Shown: piece after piece, positions 10,100-22,200 of the stretch
Layout of the letters: every line of letters starts with the position of its first letter
Numbering within the stretch: position 1 is the first letter of the stretch
Assembly: GCA_033557835.1 (NCBI GenBank)
Contig: JAWQRO010000138.1
Coordinates: 1-52,904, forward strand
DNA from: Helochares maculicollis
Taxonomy: Eukaryota > Arthropoda > Insecta > Coleoptera > Hydrophilidae
DNA: 52,904 nt
Reading direction: 5' to 3'
Notes under the pieces: generated by a model
What the model was told of the DNA's origin: nothing
The model's database searches: none
Seen by the model: only the letters and a program-made list of their open reading frames with translations
Translations under genes and position numbers: made by a program

Positions 10100-11400
10100 A
10101 TAGACATATAGATTAGGAAAAAATGCCCATGAGGCTAAATGAAATGACAGACAAGAGCAGGCTACTATAACACAGTGGAATCATTGATTGGAAGCATACA
10201 TAAACTACTAGATAGAAGGGATAAGTACTAAGAAAGAACGCTGAGCTCAAAGAGCAGAGCCAGAAAAAAATGGCGGGCTACGTCAGAGTAGGAAAAAAAT
10301 ACTATGTTAATAAATGAACCAAAAGGGCAGACCGCAGAAGACACAATAGAAAAATTGCTACTAGAACTACAACATCAACACGTGACACATACATACAGAA
10401 AATATAGCAAAACGACGTTCTGCTAGTTATCAAGGTTTAGAAGGTACATTAATAATTCCAGTTTTACTATGAAATAGAGTGATTGTATTTGAAGTAATGG
10501 GGTAGTTAATCGAGGAAAATACACCATATATATTTTTGTATAGAAACAACTATTGCACAATAGCTATAAACAAAAGCAAATGTCTTCTAAACTAATATGG
10601 TTGTTTCCAAGTACTTTCTCTTGGATATAAAACAAAGTTGTAATAGTAGGAAATCTATCTGGAGCATTTGGAGCCCAAGGCAACAGGGCACTTTAGTATA
10701 CTTAGAACATTCATTAATCTGATCCACGGAGATAATCTTGGAAAATAGTGTCATTTGGACATATTACTGGAAATAATCAGCTATTGATGTTCCAGAAGAC
10801 AAAATACTGATAAAAAGTTCAAGGGCCGAAATTTAGAGTCTATTAAAAAATTTGAGAGAGCAAATGACGATCCAAAATCAATATTCATTTCTCTAAATTG
10901 TCGGTAATGCAATCTAAAAGGTAATTGATGGGAACTGCAACCAAATAATACATAATAACGTAAAAACCAATTTGCGATGAATCATTAGAAGAAGCTTGTA
11001 ATCTCTCTTAGATTATAAATGATAAGTTAGTAGCTGCAAACAAAATGGCTATAAAAAGATTGATATTTTTCAGAAAAAGAAGATATACTCAAGAAAAACT
11101 ATCTATGTTTGCAGACAGCATCAAGTGATACAAGTATAAATAAAATCGATCGTGCCTTGATAAAAAAGAAGCCTGGAGCGCTAAACGATGACATTATAAC
11201 TGCCAGAGGGTCAAAAAGGAACTCAAACAACATCAAGGTCAACTAGAACTAAGACTAATCAGGCAACAAAGTAGGTGCTAGGGTGGTCAAAAATTCCACG
11301 AAAGAATTGAAGGGTTGACGCAATAAAAATACAACGACTAGAGGAACATTACAAAATAGAAAAAACAAAAAACTAAAAAAAAAAAACGAAAAACGGATTC
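10100..11400 (+). mobile_element. Possible non-LTR endonuclease relic in decayed repeat DNA
   Basis: Most of this stretch has no open frame. Around 11140-11225 the plus strand reads NKIDRALIKKK, then about ten residues, then a TARGSKRNSN segment. This resembles the end of the RTE/Jockey-type endonuclease domain (ID-hydrophobic-LI, then D-hydrophobic-R-x-x-RG, then an S-D/N-H core). The expected SDH is degraded to NSN. It reads as a heavily mutated fragment, and the assignment rests on this one motif. Confidence 0.3.
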
Positions 11401-14400
11401 TTCATAAGAACGACATTTGCGTCCAGATATAGCTTCATGCACGTATATTACGAACAATATGCATTAGAAGAGCAATTTATGACTTATTGCATCTAACGAT
11501 CAATGAAACTGTGACTGCGTCATAAAGCCATCCAATTGCAATATTAAAATTTTCTGTTTTTAAATAAAACATTGCCATTTAGTTGTTGCTCTGCAATAAA
11601 GAGTAGACTTGGCCACTTTCCAAGCTTGGCTCTCCCAATGAAATATCACCGAGCGGCAAATAAATTTTCGGCAATAATGGGGCATAAACATAGCACACTA
11701 GATGATTAATCTATATACACGGTAAACGCTTGCTACGATTTCCCGTTCTAATATTTCAAGCGGAATAGCGCCAAACAAAGATACTTTGAAATAGAATGTA
11801 GATGCTTTACTGTCTTGCCATTGTGTAGGTTTCATATCTTATCGGCAAACATTACTTTTTGAAAGAGGTTTCCCTCTGATGTTCTATGTGTTTTATTTTC
11901 GGTTGGGCGGAAGCTTCGACTAATGGATAATTATTTATTTTATAAAAACGCCAAATGCTTTACTGCCTTCCGATGAAATCGACAGGCATTTCTCTTCTTT
12001 ACTTGCGTTTTACTTTTTACTAGCTTTTTCGCCAACGCGCAGGCCGTTTTTCAAATCTTTCAATTGCATAAAAAAGCGGAACTTTTAATCTCATCGGAAG
12101 GGTAACGACCCCACCAATCGTAATCTGATTTTTTCATTGCCGCATAAAAATTAGATCTATCGTAAAAATTCAATGAATTACCCTCGATAAAAGCTTTGAA
12201 TCTAGAGAGTCGAATCCTTATTTAATTAGCAATCTAGATTACTGCTGCGTTAGGATGTAATAATTTCGAAATTACATTTTGTACCTACAGAACATTATTA
12301 TCGTTAGTAAAAGAAACCCTTTAATTAAAATATGCAGACGAGCTTAGCCGATTTTGTTTGCTCGTCCCAGAGCCAGGTAATACTTTTAAAAGTGTTTGAG
12401 TCTTTTATTCGAGTTTATTTTTCAAGGAATTTTACCTCTGCCCAGTAATTAAAAAGTGATCAATTTTAATAAGCCCCTTAATGGGGAGAGTCCGTTGTTT
12501 TTCTTTCGACCTCCGCCCTGCAAATTGGCAGCATCTGTGTTTCCATTCGGATTTTCTATTATTTTTGGCACATTAAGTCCGGCAATCAAGGCACTATTTA
12601 CAAACATTTGGATCATTTGGATAAAATTTGCCAGTATTTGCTTTTCGGGAGAATGGGAGCACGAACGAAAGCATTTCTTTTTTACATTGTGAATTGATTT
12701 CTACGTCGGGTAATACGAATCTGCAAATTGAAGTTTTGTAATAGGATCCATAGCACGCCATGGAGGTATGATTGATTGCATGTGTGTATGCTATTTCAGC
12801 AACGTCAGTTCTAATGTTTCCACGGCTCTTTTTTTTTGGATTTGCAAGAGCGATGTTTCTAGGTTTCCAAGCTTAATTAATACAACGATTCGATTTTTGT
12901 CACTGTTTTCGACCGATGAACCTGGTAAAAACCAGCGATTCGTAGTTTTATGTCTATGTCGATTCGATAAGCGTGCATCATGCAACCAATTTCGGAACTA
13001 GGAACAGAAGTTAAAAGTGCTTTTATTGTCTCCAACGGGGGCATCCATATTGATACTGAATTCAAACCATCAAACTACGAATCGATTACATCACAGAGAT
13101 ATGCCATACTCCCTTATATTTGTGATGTATGATAGTTATTCCGAACATCTGTCATTTAGCATAAAAGCTAATATTACAAAATTTACTACGAACTAAGTTT
13201 ATATTAAACAAGTTTCACGTGCAACTCTACCGCTTCCCTAGTCGGATATGACTTTCCAAATTGACAATAGAGGCAATCCGATCGAGTGGAGTGCATCAGG
13301 ACACGTTGAGGTTTCTGTAGTTTCTGTTGGTTATGCATACATAAGTCCAATAGCTCTACTTACGTACTTTACTGTAATGAATGCTTTTGCGGCTAGCATA
13401 CACATATAAATTGATCAAAGGCTTATTCCTTGGTGGCCTGTACTAGAAGCCTTAGAAATAATATCCACTAGCCCCAGAGGCAACTGCGGCCTCAACTAAA
13501 TTTACGATACTTGTTCAGTTTTGGACATTAAGCTTATGCACTTTGTGCGTTGCTTCATCGTAGGAAATTGGGCTCATTAGTGTTACATGGCGAGCTGGGC
13601 TTTGGTTTAAATTTTGAGTAAAGCAGCTACTAAATATTTAAGGCAAAATGAGTGATAGTGTAGTTGGACTAAGTGAGCTTTTTATTCTGGGTTAATTGGA
13701 TGTTTGTTCCGTAAATTTATTATAGCGATCGGTAATGGTTCTTTTATTTAAATATGTAAACGAAACGCTCACACATTGAAATTTGCAGTTAATTTGTTTT
13801 TCTTGCAGTTACATAACGTGACACAGCAACCTAGTTATCTCAGAGAGATAAGAAAAACAGCTGAGAACTTAAAAACATTTTTTGCACGGGCGGTTGTTGC
13901 AAAATATGTTGTTATGTCTCGCTCGTTAGGTGATTGTGTATCATCAATCTTGTTAACCTATGCACTCTATAACTTGTTAAATAAAATAAGAACTATATCA
14001 AAAATAGCGACGACGTTTTTTCGTTAGAAGTTGATAAAAGTTATACGTGTGCAGTACCAATATTGTATTTTAAATGAAATGCCGTAACTTTGATATGGTT
14101 TTGCCAGTTTAAAAATTTGCCTACGAAGTTAAAGTCCAGTATTTAACCTTAAAAATATAAAGCAGTTGAATATTAAATTCATAACACATAAAGTTTCCCC
14201 GTTGCGCAGATTTTAAGCCTAGTTAATAATTTGTGAACAAAAGACGAGAATTGCCCGTAATATCAGCTTGTGTACGTGAGAAAGAGACAGATGGAACGAG
14301 CTGCTAATATCACATGCAAATTTAAAGAGCAAATTGGGCTTCGTTGCAATTACTGGAAAAGTTTTAAAGGATGCCTGAGCTGCAGTTTTAATAGTTTAAC

Positions 14401-16339
14401 ATATCCTGAATGTAAAATAGCTGAAAACACCCGCCACCTTCTCTTTCTTTCGTTTATCCTCTTAAGCGGTAGAAATTTGCAGACATTTTGTATTAAGAGA
14501 TTGATGTCGTCAGAGACCTTTTGATCCCGACGTGTTACATAAATTGTGATGGATTTCATACTAAAACATCAATATTTAATACACTAGCACCGATTTTACA
14601 CTGCTTTCTCGGTGTAAAATATATGCAACTATCTTCATTTCGCGTTCTATTATAAAATTTTCTATTATAAAAATTTAATAGAAATAGTTTTTCATGCTGT
14701 CTTCGTCCCTTAAGTCTTTGGGAAAGCTGATATAGGTACTAGTTTATTGTTGTTTAAAGTCTGTCATTACGCTTCGTACACAGTAACTTTCGTAATATTT
14801 TTGCCACTTTGATAAATATCTCAAAGAAAATGGCCTTGGAAGAATCCCATGAGGTGACGACAGCCGCTGTTGATATATTTATTATTTAAGATGCGGAATC
14901 CTTGGGTAGAAACTTGTGTAAGTAAGAGAGCTAGAGGGGACGATTTGTCGATGACTTCTGGTAAACAAAGGATTGCATTTCAACACTCTGAGTTCTGTTG
15001 TAACACATCTGTCATATTCACGGAGAGTCAGTGCCGCAAATTCAGTTTGGTCTTGTTTAGACTATGAAAAATTAGTTGCGAGCGTTTGTTAATGGGTTCG
15101 TTTCTTGTATAAAATGAGCTGTGTTTGGTTATCGGTGATTTTCACATTGAAATGGTTATTCAAATTCGAATGCTTTCCAGTCTTAAATGATTCTATGGTA
15201 TCTTATTATCAAACACGTACTGAACTTCTGAAGTCACAAAACATTAATCTTTTAAAGAACAAAACGAGATTTCCGAACGCAGAGTTCATCAACCGTGATT
15301 GTTTCAATTTTAATTTGTTTATATACTTCATAATTTTGAAGTTAGAGGAATTGCAACCATATTTTAAAATTATTTCCCACAACTTGTCTCTACAATGGCT
15401 TGCTTTTATGATTTTTAAAACTTACTTTAATGAAAATAATTTGTAATAACCTTACATAGATTCTGGAAAACAGTACTGTTCACGTCCACATAAAAATTCA
15501 TGCGTCTCATCAATATTTTCTATAAAAACCATTAAAAAACGCAAAAATGAGGGACGTATATCTATATAATACGAAGCTAATTTGAAAATTTTCCTTTAAA
15601 GTACACCAACGATACTAAATATATTTGTAGCTACTGATGTAAATATACAATATTCCAGACGAAACTATAAACATTCTACATCATGTCCCGCTATGTTTCC
15701 AAAATACGCTTTTTTCGTTAAATAAACAAACATTTCTTATCTAGCTTGTTGCTGATTGCCATGGCAATTTTTGCTGCAGATATTACAAAAACATTAGCTC
15801 ATGCTCCTGTAACTTTTTTCAATATTTATGTATTTTATAAGACTTCACCCACTGTCAATAATAAAATACCGATTTTGTGATATGATAAGATGATATATTT
15901 TCAATTCTGATACTTGTTGTTTTACGAAATGGGTAGTTTAAAGTGGTAAACTTTGTCACAAAGTTTAAAAACAATTTCATTTCTGAATACGAAGGGCAAT
16001 TTTTAAAAACGTGTTTCCCTTCTTAAGCACTAGTTAAATTCGCACCAACTTAGAATTAAATAGTATGTCAAAGTTGAATAAATAACAATTTGCAGAAAAG
16101 CGAAAATGCACCTCAATTTCCCTTCCAGCCCATTTTCTTACATTTTGGGCCTTCCTTGGATTTCTACAAATATTTCAAAACCAAAATTAGCCCAATCGGT
16201 CGAGCTGTTCTTGAATTTTAGCAAGACTTTTAATTTTTACTCTGTTTTTATTTGTTGTGCAATGTTGCACACATGTCCTTCGTTTGGTTTCTCAGGTCTT
16301 ATTATCTCCAAAGCGGATTTCTGGTATTTTTAACATAGA
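11400..16339. other. No convincing gene
   Basis: Only scattered short ORFs of shadow type occur. One exon-like stretch at 13797-13930 follows a good acceptor (TTTTTCTTGCAG) but lacks a strong donor. I see no RNA gene or complete transposon. The region is probably intergenic or a long intron. Confidence 0.5.
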
Positions 16340-17865
16340 CGTCCGATTCACGGTGACATACTTTTTATCGAGTTGTTTGCTTGTTTCTGAACCAAGTCGA
16401 TTTTTCTAATATCTCGATCTGATCTGTCATTACGATGTTTTCTTAGTTGTTTTGCATCCCTGGCATACCATTCGATTAGTTTAGTCCGTCTATCATCAGT
16501 CCATCTTGCAATGTGCCCAGCCCATTGCCATTAAAAATTTTATTCTGTTGGTCACTTTAGTTCTGTCCTTTTTCCAGTCATTTCTTTTTCTTTCCGGCTT
16601 TGTTATTCTTAACATGCTTCTTTCCATGGCTCTTTGGGTATCTAGAAGCTTCTGTGCGATGACTGCATTTAGAATCCAAGTTTCACAGCCATATATAGGT
16701 AAGATCCATTGATCGAAGACTTTGTTTTTCAGATGCAGAGGCATTCTAGATTTGCATATTGTATAATTCCTCCCGACTGCTCTCCAAGCCAGTTTGCATC
16801 TTTCATTTATTTCTGGGAGTAGTGATCCCGAAACATGGACATCTTGGCCTAAGTGGCTCAAGCTCAAGTTGTTCTAATTTCTTTCCATTAACTTGGATAT
16901 TTAAAACTATTTTAAATTCGTTCACTTTCGCCTATGAATGGTTTATTTGTAGACCTACTTTCTGACGCAGCATATAATTCGTGGAACAGATTTTGTAATT
17001 CGTCTAGACTATTCGCTGCAAAGACCATGTCATCTGCGAACCGAAGGTTGTTGGTCTTTCACCATTGATATTAAGTCCCTTATTTTTCCAGCTTAACATA
17101 CTGAAGGCGTATTCCAACGTGTCCGTGAATAGTTTAGGATCGAATCTTCTTGACGTATACCTTTTGCTGTTGAGAACTCCCCAGTTTGTTTATGAAGTCT
17201 CACTTCCACTTTTACGGTCTCTTATATGCTATTGAGAATTTCGATGTAGGTTTTGTCTATGCCATGATTGTTAGGGCTTCCATTATTGCCAAAAGAAGAT
17301 TTGAGTCAAAGGATTTTTCGAAGTTAACGAAAGCCATTGGCAATGGCAGAATATGTTTTTTGGTTCTGCTGTTTCTTACAGTTTGAATGGCATCCATAGT
17401 GCTGAACCTACTTTGGAATCCAGCCTATTCTTTTGACTGCATAGAATCTAGAGTATTTGTTAAGCGGTTTAGAATGATTTTTGTGAACACTTTATATACC
17501 ACTGGAAGCAAGCTTATTGGTCGGTAATTCTTGATGTCTTCTAAGCTACCTTGCTTATGAACTAATATTATAGTAGCTTTGTTCCAGTGCTTTGGAAGCT
17601 TCCTTTCACGGATGCAGTTGGTGTACATCTTTAGTAAGCAAGTTAATTTCTGATTGCCTGTTAATTTAAGTAGTTTATCTGTTATTTCGACATGTCCATC
17701 TGCTCCGCCATTTTTCATTTGGTTTAGAGCCATTTTTACTTCCGCTGTTAGTTCTAGTGGTTCTGCAATAATGTTGGTTTTCATACAGAGATTGTCCTTT
17801 TGTGATGATTTATAGAGGTTTTCATGGAAGTTAGCGACATAGTCCAGTATTGAGTGTCTGTTTGT
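16340..17865 (-). mobile_element. RTE-like non-LTR retrotransposon, 5'-truncated and degraded
   Basis: Read on the minus strand from high to low coordinates. The fragment starts in the linker before the reverse transcriptase (17425-17860), with an ALNQMKNGGADG segment, then WNKATIILVHKQGSLEDIKN and YRPISLLPVVYKVFTKIILN, all typical of RTE-type elements. Further on is a degraded AFVNFEKSFDS (motif A region) and LRFADDMVFAANS at about 17010-17045, which holds the catalytic FADD. The C-terminal part at 16496-16867 carries LKNKVFDQWILPIYGCETW and TQRAMERSMLRITK, hallmark RTE C-terminal signatures. Several frameshifts and stops separate these blocks, so it is dead. Truncation at the 5' side is normal for target-primed insertion. 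It abuts a GATA-type microsatellite and TIR element copy B. Confidence 0.85.
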
Positions 17866-17897
17866 GATAGATACATATATAGATAGATGGATAGATA
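17866..17897. repeat. Short GATA/TATA-rich microsatellite
   Basis: TAGATAGATGGATAGATA-like sequence between the retrotransposon fragment and TIR element copy B. It may be part of the insertion site. Confidence 0.6.
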
Positions 17898-19252
17898 TAC
17901 AGGGTGTTGCATTATCCGTATCCAATACTACATGTTTAGCTCGGTCATTTAAACACGATCTGGTATTTTCTAAATTTAAATAAAAATGTTGAAAATTTGG
18001 TTAGTTGGGAACTTTTGGCATAATCGAAATGATGCGGATAGACCATGCTGAGTTAAAGAATATTATGCAGACACAACGTCACCATAATTGCTATCAAAAT
18101 AACGGCATCACACTCAAACATGCAAAACCGTCCTTATCAAAAAGAAACAGAAAAAGAATATAAACAACCATTGAAATTAAATTTTATAGCTCCGCGTTTT
18201 TTCGAATCGATAAAAACAGAACGTGACCTGAGAAAAGATCGCTTTGTATCACATCGCAAACTAACGTCACTTTTATCTCTATAAAAATACCGGCATCACA
18301 ATCAAAACAAAGCGTTAGATACGTCACAATCACGAGATAAAATTAGTTCACAAACACAAAACCTTCCTACTAACATAAAGACATCAAAGAACAAAAACAA
18401 CCATTTAAGTAAAATTTTATTGAGCGCGTTGTTTGTTGAACTGGAGATCGAACGTGATCTCAAAATAATATCGCTTTATATTACCGCCGCAAGATGGGTG
18501 GTTACAGCATACATCGCAAACTAAACAATAACTTAATTGTCGACATTCTTTACTATTTAAATTTGATGGCTACTTAAATACGATGGACTACAGTCAATTT
18601 CTATCACAAATAATAGTACAAATTCATGATATGGCGACGGCAGAAAAACATGCACCGCTTGTGTTGCGTCTGTGGTTGTAAATTTATTGCTCTTTACGTT
18701 TTTTGATGAGCATCCCTTTTCATTTTTATCACCTTGTTTACAATAAAATTATGGTTTTTCTTGTTTCGTGCTTAGTAAGTTCAGATGATTTGCACATCAG
18801 TAAATATGTCTTTCTTTGAATAAGGCATAAAGGAAAGTTTAGCTAACTTACGTAATAGTAAATAATGTATAAAAAACAAATTGAAATGAACGCAATCCGA
18901 CCAAATATGTGGCGCTTATTTTTCATCTCCGGTTGAAATTTATTGGGCTGTTCCCTTTTTCGCTCGTCTTTACTTCTATTCCACGAGGCTTTTTTAATTA
19001 TTGTTACGTCAGTTTCAAGTCCAGATGCTTTAAGCGTAAACAAGAAAATGATTCTTTGAAATACCGATAAAATTCGTCTGTGTTCGACCGACGACGTCAT
19101 AGGGAATTCCAACAGTGGTTCTGAACATGTACATGTAATTAAAATCTCAGTTACTAATTATGCCCCAAAATGCAAACAAAAACCTATCGCTTATTATTTT
19201 TTATATCTAACGCCCCTTTAAGTTTTGTAAATAAGGTTTAAAATAGGCTATA
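17898..19252 (+). mobile_element. Non-autonomous TIR element, copy B (1.35 kb)
   Basis: TA-CAGGGTGTTGCA at the left and TAGGCTA-TA at the right (one end-mutated copy of CAGGCTG). It is collinear with copies A and C through most of its length, including the ACCGTCCTTATCAAA block, the TGCACCGCTT region and the ATGACGTCGTCGG motif near the right end. It has fewer internal repeats than copy A. The minus-strand ORF at 18843-19112 (89 codons, starting just after MTSSVEHRR-type sequence) is a shared relic. No transposase domain is recognisable. Confidence 0.75.
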
Positions 19253-22200
19253 CAGATAGATAAACAGATTAGAAGTGATATACTGTAGGTCGATCAAACT
19301 GCAAGGAACTTTCAATAGATAAAATACCGTGGAATCGACTGGTTCACTCCCAAATGAGTAAAAATTGGCGGTTTCTTGATACTTGGAAACGTAAAGATTT
19401 CAGCGCTGGCATATTAGAGAAAAATATATGGAAGTAATATGTAGAGTAGAGCATTCTACATTAAATTGTTTAAGTTCATACATGCATAACAAATTAGTAA
19501 TCATCTGATTAATTGTACGCCCAATAAATTTAATAGCATAAATTTGTTAAAATTTGATGAGATTATGCGATAGTTTGCATGGAAACAATGTGTGTGATAA
19601 AATGGTTTTTCAATGTGATTAAAAACGGTGCAATCGAGCATAATGAAGTCTAATATCCGGAAGGCACAGTACATTTATTAAATTGTATAAAAATTTCAAT
19701 ATCCCATCGATCCGTATGCGAAACATCTAAATTTATAAATTGAATATCCATCCATCCATAATTAAATGCCACATCTGGTGTGCAGTATGAAATTAAATGG
19801 ATTCCCTGTTTGCAATATAAATTATAAAATTGCGACAATACCATCCAATTAAAATTTTGACCGGCTATAGTTTTTACTGAACAGTAGCTTTGATGAAATA
19901 TTTAAAGTGCGCTCAGACTATTAACGGTTCGATTATTTACAAAGTAGGTGCATTGTCATATTTTGCATTAAATTATTGCGTTGCAATGAAAACCAAATAT
20001 TTGAACTACCGAGCAAGTAAGGTGTAAATTTATTTAAAATGAATTGATTGATTGTTTGTTGAAATTCCCCCTAACAGTTTCGTTCAAATGCTAATTAAAA
20101 CAAAAATCTTGGTTAAGCGACCACAAAAACCTACAAGGTTAAAGAGTATGGTTTTAGACGCCTAAACATTAGTGTGTGGCACCATCATTCTCGATTTTTA
20201 TTTACTAGTTTCCACTGTAAATAATATGCACTTAATGTATGCAAATTAACGAGGAGATATAAACATTTTTGTAATTTTAACATATATTTTGATTAATGTA
20301 GCTTTGAACCGGTAAATGTTTCGATAGCTTCGCTTTTAGTGTCTGTAGATAAATATATAACTTACGGGTTTTCACGTCGACTTGCTACAGTTACGATAGA
20401 AAATAAACATCAGTATCGACTTAAATATTTACTCGGAGCAAATTGAAAGTAGAGAACTACAATTGATATGTCGACAGCATAAAAGAAAAACAATGAAATT
20501 CCCAATTGATTAAAAAAAATACGGTGGCGTTTTAAAAGAGCGGAAAGAAAAAGGGAGCAACAATCAATCGGATTTTTTCTTGTGAAAAACGAGTTTAATA
20601 AACGTCTATATGAAACTTAAACACTTAAAATATTTAATTTTAGCTAAATTTCATTTCCTCTACCTAACCAGTATTCCACGAATTTTAATTTCGCAACTCT
20701 CAATTTAAAAATACTTCATTTTTCATTTTAACTCCCTCCTGACACGGAGGAAATTCACGTAATAATGGTTCTTAGTGCTTCTTAGTCACCCTTGGCAAGT
20801 TTATTCGGTTTCACTCCCAAAGCTATTGCGTCTTGTGGAAAATGGAAAGCGGCGTACAAGGGGGGTGGGAGAGGTGAGACGTTGGTGGTAGTTGCTTTAG
20901 ACGTTCACTGCAATTGCCGATATATGTTACTAGTTTTCTATGAAAAGCTTAACCCATTTCCTCGAGTAATGGAATTTGGTTGCCTTTAGGAAATAGGCGA
21001 CCTCCGACAACACCTCAACATTTCGATACGCAAGCCGAATCAGACCCCATCTTTTTATATTCCGGCAAGGGATCTTTGGAGACTGATTGGAGCAACGGGA
21101 GATCGAAAAGATTTACTGCTGATCCCTTAGGTCAGGGCGGAAAATATTTGATATCATATGCTAATTTTCGTGTTCTGCTCCAGACGTGGGACTTGGATTA
21201 TGTACAGAATGTTGTAGACGCAGAAAGAATTTATGTGTACTCATAAAATTTATTTTTCATGCAAAAATTGATTAAAAATTCAAGGGCCTTTTATTATCGA
21301 CTATAGTAGTTTCTTTGGTGTAATAAATTTAGTAAAAAATGTTGTAACTCTCAGGTTGCTATTGTTTGTGCATCCCAAGCTTACCCATAGGATATCGAAA
21401 TGTCTTCATATATTTGGTAAAGCTTTTTCCCAAGCAATTGTGTTATTTTCTATTAATAGTTTTGTACCCTCCACAACTCCAACGGCAATGTGAGGAATAG
21501 ATGCTTTAACTATGTTTAAGGCTGTGACGCTTGCAAGAGATTTGGGTTTTTAGTTTAAAAGATTATCAGGATATGCAGCACGCTGTACTTACTCAACTAT
21601 GCAACAAAACTTTAAAGCTCGAGAGTTTAATTAATAACATGATGAAAACATGGCAAGCCTAGGCTATTGAAAATGCAATCAAAATTTCCAAATAAAAATG
21701 AAGTATAACTGAACAAAGCAGGACATTCAATAACCATTGATTTATACAGCGAGGTGACTGACAATATCGTCCGGGGTCCTGGTAACTTGCAATTTGGTTC
21801 TACTACGAGCAGATCTAACTGATTCTAGTACTCGCAATGAATGGATTGGGGAAATTTGATTGGGAAAATAAAGCATAAAAATATTGCTTCCATCAGGGTC
21901 TAAATAGATGTTTTAATTAGTAGCGGCTGCGCTGTTAAGCCATTGAAACGAATGGGAGCACCACATTCTGAATACAAAACTGGGCTGTATTTCGATTTAA
22001 AGATATAACATATTGTTGAAATCTATGAAATTATACAGATTTATATGCCTGGGAGTGTTTATTTCATTAAGTTAATTTCTAGTAGGAATTAAAAAGTAAT
22101 TGATTAATTTGGCGCAGCTCTTCCTTTGTACAAACTTTATACCCTATTGCTGGAATAATGAGCTGTACATAAAAAATACTTACATTTTTAATATAGGTCG

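Noticed and set aside
12456..13065. Cluster of short ORFs on both strands
   Set aside because: Overlapping shadow frames with no conserved motif or start context.
13797..13930. Exon-like open segment after TTTTTCTTGCAG
   Set aside because: The acceptor is good, but the donor (TTAGGTGATT) is weak and the product is unrecognised.
15105..15446. 113-codon plus-strand ORF
   Set aside because: AT-rich hydrophobic translation from a TTG start, with no splice sites or family resemblance.
20980..21246. 88-codon ORF after an acceptor-like TTGCCTTTAG
   Set aside because: No ATG, a poor donor (GTCAGG), two competing open frames, no recognisable domain.
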